This document shows positions 1 through 6,881 of a DNA stretch of 46,195 bases, piece by piece. Positions within the stretch are counted from its first letter, which is position 1. Each line of letters opens with the position of its first letter. The position numbers and the translations under genes are program-made. The notes under the pieces are model-generated. The model saw only the letters and a list, made by a program, of their open reading frames with translations. It ran no database searches and was not told where the DNA came from. Source of the stretch: a virus; the IMG/VR virus record IMGVR_UViG_3300033993_001896, positions 1 to 46,195 of that record; one strand, written 5' to 3'.

Positions 1-74
1 GTTTTGCTCGTTGGCACCCTAGGCTGCCCACCCCCTACCCGGTCGTGCCGCGTTTTTGTGCAGACGCACGCGAT

Positions 75-389
75 TTAACCGGATCGAGACTCGGCGTTCG
101 TCTTCTTCTGATGACACGAGGCGCAACGACACGCCCCATTCTCTAGCACATACCGCAAGTCGGGCCGCACCTTCACCGGCACAACGTGATCAGCGTGGGC
201 CTCGCCCTTCGACCCACACACGCGCGAGCAGTCGCGGCAGATGTACCCGTCCCGCTCAAGCACTGCCTGCCGCCATGCCTTGTGGCGAGCCGAGCAGTAG
301 CCACGAGCGGCAGCGTTCGGCCTGGTCTCCAGCCGGCGGATCTTCGCGGTGCCGCGGGGCGGCTTCCACATCTCGATCCGCTGTGGCAT
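75..389 (-). CDS. HNH endonuclease (terminase-associated type)
   Basis: A 104-residue HNH nuclease. It has a Cys pair (CRDCSRVC, near residue 50), the HADHVVPV segment with the catalytic His-His, an ENGACRC stretch and a closing CASCHQKK, which together form a zinc-held beta-beta-alpha metal finger. In HK97-type cos phages such small HNH proteins lie next to the terminase genes and assist DNA cleavage during packaging. This gene is the last one before the left edge of the window and starts 2 bases after the preceding gene, so terminase genes would be expected just outside. The family call is firm. The packaging role is inferred from position. Confidence 0.88.
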   Translation of the reverse strand: MPQRIEMWKPPRGTAKIRRLETRPNAAARGYCSARHKAWRQAVLERDGYICRDCSRVCGSKGEAHADHVVPVKVRPDLRYVLENGACRCASCHQKKTNAESRSG

Positions 390-391
390 CT

Positions 392-748
392 CTAACTCTT
401 GAGGCTCACGATCGCCGCAGTCCCGGTCGAGTTCGTCGTGGCCGACACGACGCGGAGGAACGGCACTGCGAAGATCTCGTCAGGCAGAGCGTACATGCGA
501 CCATCTGCCGTCGATGGTGCGAGAGTGATGTCGGCTACGCTGCCGTCGCTCTTGTAGAGGCGGCGATACGGGCCGGTGTCGGTCGAGGCTCCCCACATCT
601 GGAGCGTGCTGGCGTTCGTGCTGACGGTGCCCATCTCGAGCACCGCCCCGGCGAAGTCCTCGATGCGAATAGTGTTCGCGGCTGCGGTGGCAGTCGTGAG
701 GGTGATGCTCACGTCACGCGAGCGTCGGCGAATCTTGATCTCTGACAT
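392..748 (-). CDS. Small beta-rich protein, possibly virion-associated
   Basis: A 118-residue protein rich in Thr, Ser, Val and Ala with alternating hydrophobic residues, as in an all-beta fold. It has no Cys, no membrane segment and no catalytic motif that I recognise. It follows a 122-base gap and leads directly into the HNH gene. A GGAGAG ribosome site lies just upstream of the ATG. The composition resembles phage decoration or fibre-accessory proteins, such as the one at 42621-43073, but I see no alignment strong enough to claim homology. Function unknown. Confidence 0.7.
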   Translation of the reverse strand: MSEIKIRRRSRDVSITLTTATAAANTIRIEDFAGAVLEMGTVSTNASTLQMWGASTDTGPYRRLYKSDGSVADITLAPSTADGRMYALPDEIFAVPFLRVVSATTNSTGTAAIVSLKS

Positions 749-870
749 GGGAGAGCTCCTAGTGGTGGCACTGGTCTAGCCAGCAACGCGGCCTGCTACC
801 CAAAGCGTAGGGCGGGCAGGCGGGAGGCTTGCAGCCCCGGGGCGACCGTGTCTCGCCGCTGTAGCGCACT

Positions 871-963
871 TCAGCCCGGACGCTTGGCGAGCCACTCGCC
901 ATAAAGCATCCCCAGGCAGAAGAACGCGGCAGAGCAGACGATAAGCAGCTTTGCCAATTCCAT
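871..963 (-). CDS. 30-residue single-span membrane peptide
   Basis: A very short reading frame whose ATG overlaps the stop codon of the DUF551 gene (TGATG at 961-965). It encodes MELAKLLIVCSAAFFC, then a glycine, GEWLAKRPG and a stop. Residues 3 to about 20 are a single hydrophobic helix, followed by a short basic tail, so it would sit in the inner membrane with its C terminus in the cytoplasm. The precise stop-start coupling and the clean helix argue that it is real. Its role is unknown; tiny membrane peptides in phages include lysis and inhibitor proteins. Confidence 0.55.
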   Translation of the reverse strand: MELAKLLIVCSAAFFCLGMLYGEWLAKRPG

Positions 964-1436
964 CACTTCACCTCTGGCGGCTCGGGGAGTGGCATCCAGT
1001 GCGTCACCGCCGAGCATGACACCCAGTCGTCCTCGTCTCGGAATTGCTGCGTGCCGTCAAAGTATTTGATTTCGACGTAGTGCTTCGGTCCTTCATGCCA
1101 ATTGCGGACCCGAATGGCAGCCAAGCAAACTCCCTCTGGCGGAAGCCGTTCGCTCACCGAAATCCAGCGGCGTTCGTCTCGAAGATGCTCGATCTCGTCT
1201 GCCGCTGCCATCACCACGCGATGCAGCAGCGAGGCCGAGTCCCCAGCCTCGGGAGCCACAGAAGAGAACCCGACGCCGCGAAGCACGGTCACAACGTCAG
1301 TAATGTCTTCCCCAGCCTGCATCGTATCGTCATATCCACGACGAGCCTTCGCCAAGTCTGCCAACTCGCAGGCCGCCGCAATGGCGTCATCGCCGCCAGA
1401 GCGGATTCGGATGTCGAGTTTTTTCATGTAGCCCAT
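963..1436 (-). CDS. DUF551 domain protein
   Basis: A 157-residue protein. The C-terminal half (about residue 90 onward) carries the DUF551 pattern: WISVSERLPPEG at the start, a middle beta segment, then VTHWMPLPEPPE at the end. DUF551 is a common phage and prophage domain with no known enzymatic role. The N-terminal half is helical and acidic and is not recognised. An in-frame second Met at residue 4 (MKKLDI) could be the true start. It couples by TGATG to the 30-residue membrane peptide downstream. Confidence 0.75.
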   Translation of the reverse strand: MGYMKKLDIRIRSGGDDAIAAACELADLAKARRGYDDTMQAGEDITDVVTVLRGVGFSSVAPEAGDSASLLHRVVMAAADEIEHLRDERRWISVSERLPPEGVCLAAIRVRNWHEGPKHYVEIKYFDGTQQFRDEDDWVSCSAVTHWMPLPEPPEVK

Positions 1437-1461
1437 GCGACTCTCCCTTCGCTCAGTAGCG

Positions 1462-1746
1462 TCACTGATCCATTCGTGGGCTGGGCTTTCTGAACGACTT
1501 CATGCTTTCGTTCGTAGCCCTTTCCGCTGCGGACTCGGTTTCGGCAAGAAACGATTCGGCTTCGCGGATTTCATGCCAGCGGCATTCATGCCATTCCATA
1601 TCGGCAGACTTTGCGTCTACGCCTGCCCGCTTGGGCGGCGGCTTGGGCATTCCGTTCTCCATGACATCTTTGAAATATCCCGTCATCCCTATGAGCAGGG
1701 ATCGCATACGAACTAGATCGTCGGCATCGTAGGTATCGGCAGCCAT
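1462..1746 (-). CDS. Hypothetical helical protein
   Basis: A 94-residue charged protein, largely helical, with a His/Trp-rich middle (EWHECRWHEI near residue 52). The start is well supported by GTAGGAGGACACC directly before the ATG, the strongest ribosome site in this part of the window. It is preceded by a 162-base non-coding leader that contains a G-run/C-run hairpin (1780-1800). No family recognised, no membrane span. It is probably a small accessory gene transcribed together with the DUF551 gene 25 bases downstream. Confidence 0.65.
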   Translation of the reverse strand: MAADTYDADDLVRMRSLLIGMTGYFKDVMENGMPKPPPKRAGVDAKSADMEWHECRWHEIREAESFLAETESAAERATNESMKSFRKPSPRMDQ

Positions 1747-1908
1747 AGTGGTGTCCTCCTACCTACCTATACGCCGCAGGGGGGTAGTTTGATAACCCCC
1801 GATTTTTCGTCCCTCTCTGATTTCAGTAGCGCACCCAGATCATATTAGAAAGTCACCGAAAAACGCTTGGTTTCCAATATGTTTGGGGCGTCCCGTGTAG
1901 TGAAACTG

Positions 1909-2124
1909 TCAGTCGGTGCCAGTTTCCAGCAGTTCATGCGGGATCATAGCCCGAATGAACTCTAGGGCGTGAACCTCGTCGGCGGCTGGCTGGCCGTACT
2001 TCAGTCGCTCGCGGCAGTGCTGTTCGATCTGCCACAGGACTGACAGCGCCTCGCCGCCCAGCCTCGCGGCATCGTACTCGCTCTGTTCGTCGGGCAATCG
2101 GTAGCGGAGCGTGACGGTCGGCAT
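1909..2124 (-). CDS. Small conserved-looking phage protein
   Basis: A 71-residue protein beginning MPTVTLRYRLP, followed by an acidic helix, a Cys-containing helix (IEQHCRERL) and a C-terminal helix. A short beta strand followed by helices, with a polar surface, looks like a small regulator or adaptor, but no family is assigned. It stands alone, with about 160 bases of structured non-coding sequence on its upstream side and a gap of about 160 bases downstream. Start and frame are plausible from codon pattern only. Confidence 0.6.
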   Translation of the reverse strand: MPTVTLRYRLPDEQSEYDAARLGGEALSVLWQIEQHCRERLKYGQPAADEVHALEFIRAMIPHELLETGTD

Positions 2125-2186
2125 GGCTCAGATTCTACCGCCCTGTCCATCGGGCGCAATGCCATCTAGTGTCCGGTTTCGCGGCC

Positions 2187-2232
2187 GTTGCAAAACCTCT
2201 GCCGGAATCGTTGCAAGTAGAGGTTTCGTAAC
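2187..2232. repeat. 14-bp inverted repeat in a structured gap
   Basis: GTTGCAAAACCTCT (2187-2200) faces AGAGGTTTCGTAAC (2219-2232). The arms pair with two mismatches across an 18-base spacer. CGTTGCAA occurs once in the left arm and again in the spacer. GC-rich CGGCCG blocks flank both sides (about 2183 and 2238). It fills much of the 157-base gap between the methyltransferase and the 71-residue gene. It could be a regulator site, recombination site or RNA structure; sequence alone does not decide. Confidence 0.5.
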
Positions 2233-2281
2233 AGTCGCGGCCGGTTGTTTGGCCGACTCAACTCTGGTGCTGTAGCGCAAC

Positions 2282-2785
2282 TCAAGCAACTCCCATGCAC
2301 GGGAGCTGCGTCTGGTATGCGGCCCACGCCCGGCCCACGCCTCCCGTGCCTGGAAAGATGTCATCAAACTCGTCGCCCGCCTGCATCCCGAGAACGTCAA
2401 ACAGCCAGAAGCAGAACGCCTCCGGCTTCGCCCCCGACAGCCCTTTCTTGAGCGTGATGTTGCAGCTCACCCAATCGCGGGCGGTCGGCTCGTCGCGGCC
2501 ACGCTTCCGGCCACCGCGAACTATCACAGGCTCCCAGGCGTAGGCCGGGTTTACGTTGGGCTTGAACGACGCGAAGGGCTTCACCCAGGCCATGACGCGA
2601 ACGTCTTCGGGGCACATGGGCAGGATGATCCGCAACGTAGGAGACGAGAGCGACAGCGCCCAAGCGTCGTAGCCATTGAGCTTGGCAATCAGCTCGGCGT
2701 GATCGACTTCGGCACATCGCGGATCGTGCGAGTAGTGCTTTTTTGCCTGCCCGATATACGGCGGATCGGCGTATGCGACTCTCAT
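2282..2785 (-). CDS. DPPY-type DNA methyltransferase (beta-class order)
   Basis: A 167-residue protein with the catalytic motif ADPPYIG at residues 6-12. Near the C terminus DIFPGTGGVG (about residues 142-151) matches the SAM-binding DxFxGxG motif. Motif IV first and motif I last is the beta-class order of N6-adenine or N4-cytosine DNA methyltransferases. It is short for the family, with little room for a target-recognition domain, so specificity may be simple. No restriction enzyme lies nearby, so it is probably an orphan enzyme that protects phage DNA. Methyltransferase call firm, target base unknown. Confidence 0.85.
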   Translation of the reverse strand: MRVAYADPPYIGQAKKHYSHDPRCAEVDHAELIAKLNGYDAWALSLSSPTLRIILPMCPEDVRVMAWVKPFASFKPNVNPAYAWEPVIVRGGRKRGRDEPTARDWVSCNITLKKGLSGAKPEAFCFWLFDVLGMQAGDEFDDIFPGTGGVGRAWAAYQTQLPCMGVA

Positions 2786-2855
2786 GCCCCGATGCTACGC
2801 GAGGCGTCCATATCTGAAATGCCCCTCACGACCGTCTCTAAGGTGAAGAGCGCAC

Positions 2856-3221
2856 CTACGGCGACGGCGGCACCGCCCACGCCGTAGACCACTCGGGACG
2901 CACGCCGCAGTCGATCTGCTTCCGCCACACCTCGCCGTTTACCGACGCCTCTAGCGTCATAACCCAGCCGTCAGGTTTTCCGTAGGTGTCGATCCGCAGG
3001 CGGGATCGCATGAGCGCAGGTAGGCCGCTCACGGTGGCCGGGTCTTGGCCGACAGGCACGGCCGACAGATTATCCGGCGCGGTCATCCCGGCAGGCGGCG
3101 AGGTGTGCGTCCAGAGCATCTGGTAATACACGCCATGATCCGAGAAGTAGGACTCTTGCTGCGCCGTCACAGACGGCAGGAGCGCGGCGAGCGTGGCGTC
3201 GATCTGCTCGGTGACGGTCAT
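2856..3221 (-). CDS. Hypothetical protein coupled to LamG gene
   Basis: A 121-residue protein that begins at the ATG overlapping the LamG stop (ATGA, 3218-3221). It has an N-terminal helix (MTVTEQIDATLAALLPSV), a Tyr/Trp-rich middle (YYQMLWTH) and a beta-rich C-terminal half. There are no membrane spans or catalytic motifs. Tight coupling to the LamG protein suggests a virion or tail-appendage accessory, such as a chaperone or adaptor. That is inference from position only; no family is recognised. Confidence 0.65.
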   Translation of the reverse strand: MTVTEQIDATLAALLPSVTAQQESYFSDHGVYYQMLWTHTSPPAGMTAPDNLSAVPVGQDPATVSGLPALMRSRLRIDTYGKPDGWVMTLEASVNGEVWRKQIDCGVRPEWSTAWAVPPSP

Positions 3222-3973
3222 ATTACGAGGCTCCTGCCGTTGCCCTTGTTCCAAAGCGCGGAAACCTCATTGGCAGATAGCGTGCGGTTCCATTTTCCAA
3301 GTTCGTCGATTTTGGCATCTGTCGTTTGAGTTGCCATTGAGTTTGTATTCGGAGTTCCGATTATCGTGTGTCGCGCGCCCGTCGCCCATGTGCCGGTGCG
3401 CGTGCCGGTGCCAATCAGGCTCCCGTCGCGGTAGTACGAGACAGTGGTGCCGCTATTCGTAAGAACGATGTGGTGCCATGTGTTTGCCAGCAACGCATTG
3501 AACTGCGCGAACGTGATGGTGTTTGCACCGTTGACGTTGAGATTCGTCGCGAAGCTGCTGAAAAACAACGCTACCGAAAATTCGCCAGCCGCAAAACTGC
3601 CGCTGCTGTCCACGTTGCGCGACAGTATCGTTGCGTTCGTTGCGGTTGTCGGCAGCGGGCCGGTCAGATTCAACCAAAACTGGAGCGACCAATCCCCCCC
3701 GCCGAACGCCAACAGCGAACTGGTGCTCCCGCCGAGAAGGTGCGTCTGGTTCGCTTTGATGAACTCGCGTGCGTTGCCGACCTTGCCGGTGGTGGACAGC
3801 ACAGAGTTGACACTTGTGAAGTTGAAACCGTTGCCGCTGTTGTCTGCTGCGGTCACGTTGCCGCTGGTCGCCGTCTCATCTAGCGGTAGATAAAGCGCGA
3901 GGCTCTGGCGCAGTTGGCCGGTGCTGATGCCGCCCGCGCGGGGGCGAAGCAGTCTCGGTGACATTGGGCTCAT
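3218..3973 (-). CDS. LamG/concanavalin A-like domain protein
   Basis: A 251-residue protein with the LamG (laminin G-like jelly roll) signature across most of its length. LYLPLDE opens the domain near residue 27. Then come GNGFNFT, WSLQFWLNLTG, WHHIVLTNSGTTVSYYRDG and finally KIDELGKWNRTLSANEVSALWN. These domains bind glycans or proteins, and in phages they often sit on tail fibres or capsid appendages that touch the host surface. The start may be the second Met (three codons in). It is cotranscribed with the gene at 2856-3221. Receptor binding is inferred. Confidence 0.82.
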   Translation of the reverse strand: MSPMSPRLLRPRAGGISTGQLRQSLALYLPLDETATSGNVTAADNSGNGFNFTSVNSVLSTTGKVGNAREFIKANQTHLLGGSTSSLLAFGGGDWSLQFWLNLTGPLPTTATNATILSRNVDSSGSFAAGEFSVALFFSSFATNLNVNGANTITFAQFNALLANTWHHIVLTNSGTTVSYYRDGSLIGTGTRTGTWATGARHTIIGTPNTNSMATQTTDAKIDELGKWNRTLSANEVSALWNKGNGRSLVI

Positions 3974-4003
3974 GGGAGTGCGCTACTGTAGGTGATGTAC
4001 GGA

Positions 4004-4261
4004 CTAACGCGGCTCGGTGCCGGAAACGATCGCGTGTCGGCGATCTGGTTGTAGTGCATAGAGCAAGCGGGTCTGCTCGTTCACCGCTTGGCTGATCTCG
4101 CGCTGGGTCTCTGCCAAGCTCTTCACGAAACTGCGGTGCTCCTCGACCAGGGGTAGGAGGACGTCGTGTCGCAGAATCCACCCGGCGGCGATCGCGACCA
4201 AAGTCGGGAAGCCCCAGCGTTCAATGATGCTGAACAACGTGCCTTTCACTTCGTCTGTCAT
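4004..4261 (-). CDS. Small membrane protein, holin-like
   Basis: An 85-residue protein starting at the ATG that overlaps the previous stop (ATGA). Residues about 10-34 form one hydrophobic segment (FSIIERWGFPTLVAIAAGWIL), followed by a long polar helix (SFVKSLAETQREISQAVNEQT) able to form a coiled coil. One N-terminal span with a charged cytoplasmic tail fits several small holin or spanin-like designs. It is the last gene of the coupled 6869-4004 cassette that contains a papain-like protease. Holin function is an inference. Confidence 0.6.
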   Translation of the reverse strand: MTDEVKGTLFSIIERWGFPTLVAIAAGWILRHDVLLPLVEEHRSFVKSLAETQREISQAVNEQTRLLYALQPDRRHAIVSGTEPR

Positions 4262-4617
4262 CGTGTCAACTCCGCCTGCATTGTGACAATCCAAACCCGG
4301 TTGCTTGCACGTTCCTGCCAGTAACGCAGGATGATTTGAATCACTGCCGAAGCGAGCATCTGAAGCAAAAACATCCATACGAAACCGTACTCCTGTGTGT
4401 CTTTGCCGCTCGCCAGTTGGTGTGCACGCTTCACCGACGCGAGGATCGACGCACACACCGCCTGCCGTGCGGCATCGTCCTGGCACGAGTTCATGTACTC
4501 AGGCTCCCAGTTCTCGATCGTCAGTTCCACGAGATCTTCGATCGTCTCGCGGCCCACCATGAACTTGCCGAGCGGAGCTCGTTGCCACACGTGGGCTTGC
4601 ATCTGCTCGAGGTTCAT
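4258..4617 (-). CDS. Membrane protein in putative lysis cassette
   Basis: A 119-residue protein. The N-terminal two thirds are amphipathic and acidic (VGRETIEDLVELTIENW). A single strong membrane helix follows near residues 78-100 (YGFVWMFLLQMLASAVIQIILRYW), then a short basic tail. It begins with an ATGA overlap on the lipoprotein gene and ends with an ATGA overlap on the next membrane gene, so the three are translated together. Its position suggests a holin or spanin partner. No family is recognised and the role is inferred. Confidence 0.62.
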   Translation of the reverse strand: MNLEQMQAHVWQRAPLGKFMVGRETIEDLVELTIENWEPEYMNSCQDDAARQAVCASILASVKRAHQLASGKDTQEYGFVWMFLLQMLASAVIQIILRYWQERASNRVWIVTMQAELTR

Positions 4618-4886
4618 ATATTGCCCGTCCCTTTGCAGTCTGGGCACTCGATCCGAATCCTGCCGTCGGTCGGCAAGAGCCCGGTGCCGCTGCACCGCGG
4701 GCACTTGCCCGGCGTGGGCTTCGGGGGAGCCGGCGGCGTCGGAGCCGGCGTGATCTGATGCGAGAGCAGTACCGCAGAGCGGGCCGCCTCGCACGCGAGA
4801 TCCGCCGTGATGGCGGCATCATTGACCGCCACGCCTGGCACGCAGCCGGCGAGCAGCACCGCGACAAGGATCAGAGAGCGAGTCAC
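4614..4886 (-). CDS. Lipoprotein with proline linker and DnaJ-like zinc finger
   Basis: A 90-residue protein. MTRSLILVAVLLAGC is a textbook lipoprotein signal with the lipidated Cys at residue 15. Residues 46-60 are proline-rich (ITPAPTPPAPPKPTPG). The tail has two CxxCxGTG repeats (C62/C65 and C81/C84), as in the DnaJ zinc finger, likely binding one zinc. The layout resembles a small outer-membrane spanin lipoprotein (Rz1-type) plus a metal knuckle. It overlaps the papain-like protease stop by ATGA. Lipidation is clear; a spanin role is inferred. Confidence 0.75.
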   Translation of the reverse strand: MTRSLILVAVLLAGCVPGVAVNDAAITADLACEAARSAVLLSHQITPAPTPPAPPKPTPGKCPRCSGTGLLPTDGRIRIECPDCKGTGNI

Positions 4887-5803
4887 AGCGTGCCCCCTGT
4901 CCAGTTCTCAATCTTGGTCGCCTTGAATCCCGAGTAGCCCGCATAGGTGTAGGTGTCCTCGCCGCGGCACATGCGGTCGATCACGTCCGCGTCGGCCCAG
5001 AACGAACACACGCGAACCGGCTCGGGGATGTTCGCGGGGTAGTGCTTGCCGACGGTGTTCGACGATCCCCAGGAGTTCACGATCAGAGCCCCGGGCCGCT
5101 TGCCCCAGCGAATCCCACAAATGCACATGGCGTGGGGCCACGTCCCGCCGGGCCGGCAGAACCCGTCCTCGTCGCGGCTCATACTGAAGCCCTGCATGGA
5201 GCAAACGCAAACCGCGTAGCCGTTGCTGACCGACTTTGCCACGTCCATGAACGAAGTGCAAAGCGTTGTCTCGGTTGCCCGGCGTTCCTTGGCGAACGGT
5301 TCGAGCACGTCGGGCAATCCGTTCCGCCCCCAATCGCGCTCACGCTGCGATGAGTGCGAGTCGAACCGCGTGCCGCCGTAGTCTTGGCCGTAGTGCAGGC
5401 ACCCGTAGTCGCGGATGCTTTTCGCAGCGTGGAAGCCGGTGCTCCCGTCGCCGCCGTTGTTCGTTCTTTGCCCGCGAGCCTCGACCCGCGATAGCCCATA
5501 CAGGCTCGCCTCGATCGTGCGACCGCCCCACACCTCGGCTTCCTTGCGGTAGACGATGTCGCAGGCGGCGAGGATGTCCACGCACAAAGCGGAAGCCCAG
5601 CCGACGCACGAGCCAACGCTGCCCTGCGAGCCACGCTGCCACGAGGGCATGAGCTTGAGGAGAGCCTCGTAGAGAAACACGTCAGTCTTCTCGTCAGTGA
5701 CGAGATCGGGTCCAGCCTGGGCCAGCGTCGGGCGGGCGAGCGTGGCGACGAACGCTGCCGCGCCGCTCGGGTCTGGATCGTAGCCGAACGCGCGGGGCTC
5801 CAT
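4883..5803 (-). CDS. Papain-like (C1-type) cysteine protease, candidate lysin
   Basis: A 306-residue protein with the full papain catalytic set: Gln60 and Cys66 in SQGSVGSCVGWAS, His224 in WPHAM and Asn243 in IVNSWGS. Order and spacing match the C1 family, where Gln forms the oxyanion hole and Cys-His-Asn perform hydrolysis. There is no signal peptide, as for lysins released through holins. It sits in the middle of a cassette of small membrane proteins and a lipoprotein. No lysozyme, amidase or transglycosylase gene was seen, so this protein may be the lytic enzyme. Fold call firm, role inferred. Confidence 0.82.
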   Translation of the reverse strand: MEPRAFGYDPDPSGAAAFVATLARPTLAQAGPDLVTDEKTDVFLYEALLKLMPSWQRGSQGSVGSCVGWASALCVDILAACDIVYRKEAEVWGGRTIEASLYGLSRVEARGQRTNNGGDGSTGFHAAKSIRDYGCLHYGQDYGGTRFDSHSSQRERDWGRNGLPDVLEPFAKERRATETTLCTSFMDVAKSVSNGYAVCVCSMQGFSMSRDEDGFCRPGGTWPHAMCICGIRWGKRPGALIVNSWGSSNTVGKHYPANIPEPVRVCSFWADADVIDRMCRGEDTYTYAGYSGFKATKIENWTGGTL

Positions 5804-5806
5804 CGG

Positions 5807-6289
5807 TCACCCCTGGTTCAAGCCTGCCCACGCGACCGCTCGCGCGGCGTCGGAATATGCCCGGCGAAGTTCCGGCGTCACGGGCACGACTTCGTTCCCG
5901 ACCGTCTCGCCGAGTACCGACTCGACCGCCTCGCGAAGCCCGGCGTACTTGCCCGCCTTGTTCCCGCCTAACCGCCGCCATGCGATGTCGAGAGCCAAGA
6001 CCGTGAACTGCCGCAGGCTCCGCGTGTCGGTGAACGCCACCTCCGGCGACACCGCGTCGCCGCTCACCACGATCGCCGCCTTCTCCCACGTCGAAGCCCA
6101 GATAGCCCGATCAACGGGCGAGGCGGATCGGAGGGCTTCGGCGACGCCGGCAACTTTGGCTTTCATCTCGGGGCTCGGCTCGGTGACAGTGACGGCGACG
6201 GGCGGCAGGCTCGGGAGCGTGAGCTTCGCCGGCAGCCCGAACACGGCGATGTAGGCGAGCGCGATGCCGGCGAGAATCCGAGCGTTCAT
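5807..6289 (-). CDS. Membrane-anchored or secreted protein in lysis cassette
   Basis: A 160-residue protein. Residues 5-20 (ILAGIALAYIAVFGLP) form a signal-anchor, followed by a Pro/Val linker (LPSLPPVAVTVTEPSP). The rest is helical with no Cys. A membrane anchor, a proline stretch and a helical outer domain would suit an inner-membrane spanin or an envelope protein. It starts by ATGA overlap on the preceding small membrane gene and ends 3 bases before the papain-like protease. No family recognised. Confidence 0.62.
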   Translation of the reverse strand: MNARILAGIALAYIAVFGLPAKLTLPSLPPVAVTVTEPSPEMKAKVAGVAEALRSASPVDRAIWASTWEKAAIVVSGDAVSPEVAFTDTRSLRQFTVLALDIAWRRLGGNKAGKYAGLREAVESVLGETVGNEVVPVTPELRRAYSDAARAVAWAGLNQG

Positions 6290-6564
6290 TTCGTCGCCTT
6301 GGTGTTTCCCAACATGACGTCGATCAACTGCTGGCAGAGGGCGACGCCTTCGACGCACCCGGTCGCCTTGAGCCTGGTCGCGAGGTCGAGCACGATGTGA
6401 AGATCCTTGCCCGTCACGCTCACGGCTTTGTCGCCGGGGGCTTCGGGGCGGCGGGCGGCGAGCGTCGCGCGGACGCCTTCCACCACGCGGGACACCGCGG
6501 GAGCAGCGAGGAGAGCCACTGCCGCCAATGCGGCAACGATGCGTACTGCGGCATCGAAACTCAC
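6286..6564 (-). CDS. Small membrane protein (GTG start)
   Basis: A 92-residue protein starting at a GTG that overlaps the previous stop (GTGA, 6561-6564) behind GAGGAGGCGAA. Residues 5-25 (AAVRIVAALAAVALLAAPAVS) are a strong Ala/Val/Leu membrane helix. Two Cys residues lie in the C-terminal helix. One span plus a charged cytoplasmic domain is compatible with a holin or a membrane anchor in this cassette. No family match is recognised. Confidence 0.6.
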   Translation of the reverse strand: MSFDAAVRIVAALAAVALLAAPAVSRVVEGVRATLAARRPEAPGDKAVSVTGKDLHIVLDLATRLKATGCVEGVALCQQLIDVMLGNTKATK

Positions 6565-6869
6565 TTCGCCTCCTCGGCCTTGAGCAGGCACCACCGCACG
6601 AGGGCTTCGCCTTGCGGCGTCTTCAGGATGTCGGCGAGCAGCCGCACGAGTTGATCGTCAACCTTGGCGGATGTTTTGCTGGCAACCCACTCCGCAGCGT
6701 CAGCCACGACGAGCGACTTCTTGTACGGGTCAACCGCGTTCACGAACGCCTGCCCGTAGGAGAGCAGCGGAGCCCACTGGGAGAGGAGCCGAAGCTGCTC
6801 CCACACGTTCAAGTTGTTCCCGTACTTGGCGTATTCGTCGGCGGTCGCGGTGTAGTTCGGCGTGCTCAT
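6561..6869 (-). CDS. First gene of the putative lysis cassette
   Basis: A 102-residue soluble helical protein with a strong ribosome site (TAAGGAGACATTCCC) before the ATG. It lacks a signal or membrane span. Tyr-rich start (PNYTATADEYAKYGNN), then amphipathic helices. It heads a run of seven genes joined by 4-base overlaps or gaps under 4 bases. A 19-bp element identical to one upstream of the capsid gene lies 32-50 bases before the start, so the two operons may share a late signal. Function unknown. Confidence 0.62.
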   Translation of the reverse strand: MSTPNYTATADEYAKYGNNLNVWEQLRLLSQWAPLLSYGQAFVNAVDPYKKSLVVADAAEWVASKTSAKVDDQLVRLLADILKTPQGEALVRWCLLKAEEAK

Positions 6870-6881
6870 GGGAATGTCTCC

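Noticed and set aside
1-74. Left edge considered as cos site or small terminase end
   Set aside because: No symmetrical or repeated sequence and no complete frame; too short to judge.
1780-1807. Hairpin GGGGGT/ACCCCC followed by GATTTTT on plus
   Set aside because: It looks like a plus-strand terminator, but no plus-strand gene lies before it; it is in the leader of a minus gene, so a terminator call is not supported.
5694-6089. Gly/Arg-rich minus frame overlapping the papain-like gene start
   Set aside because: Composition is that of a shadow frame and it crosses two coupled real genes.
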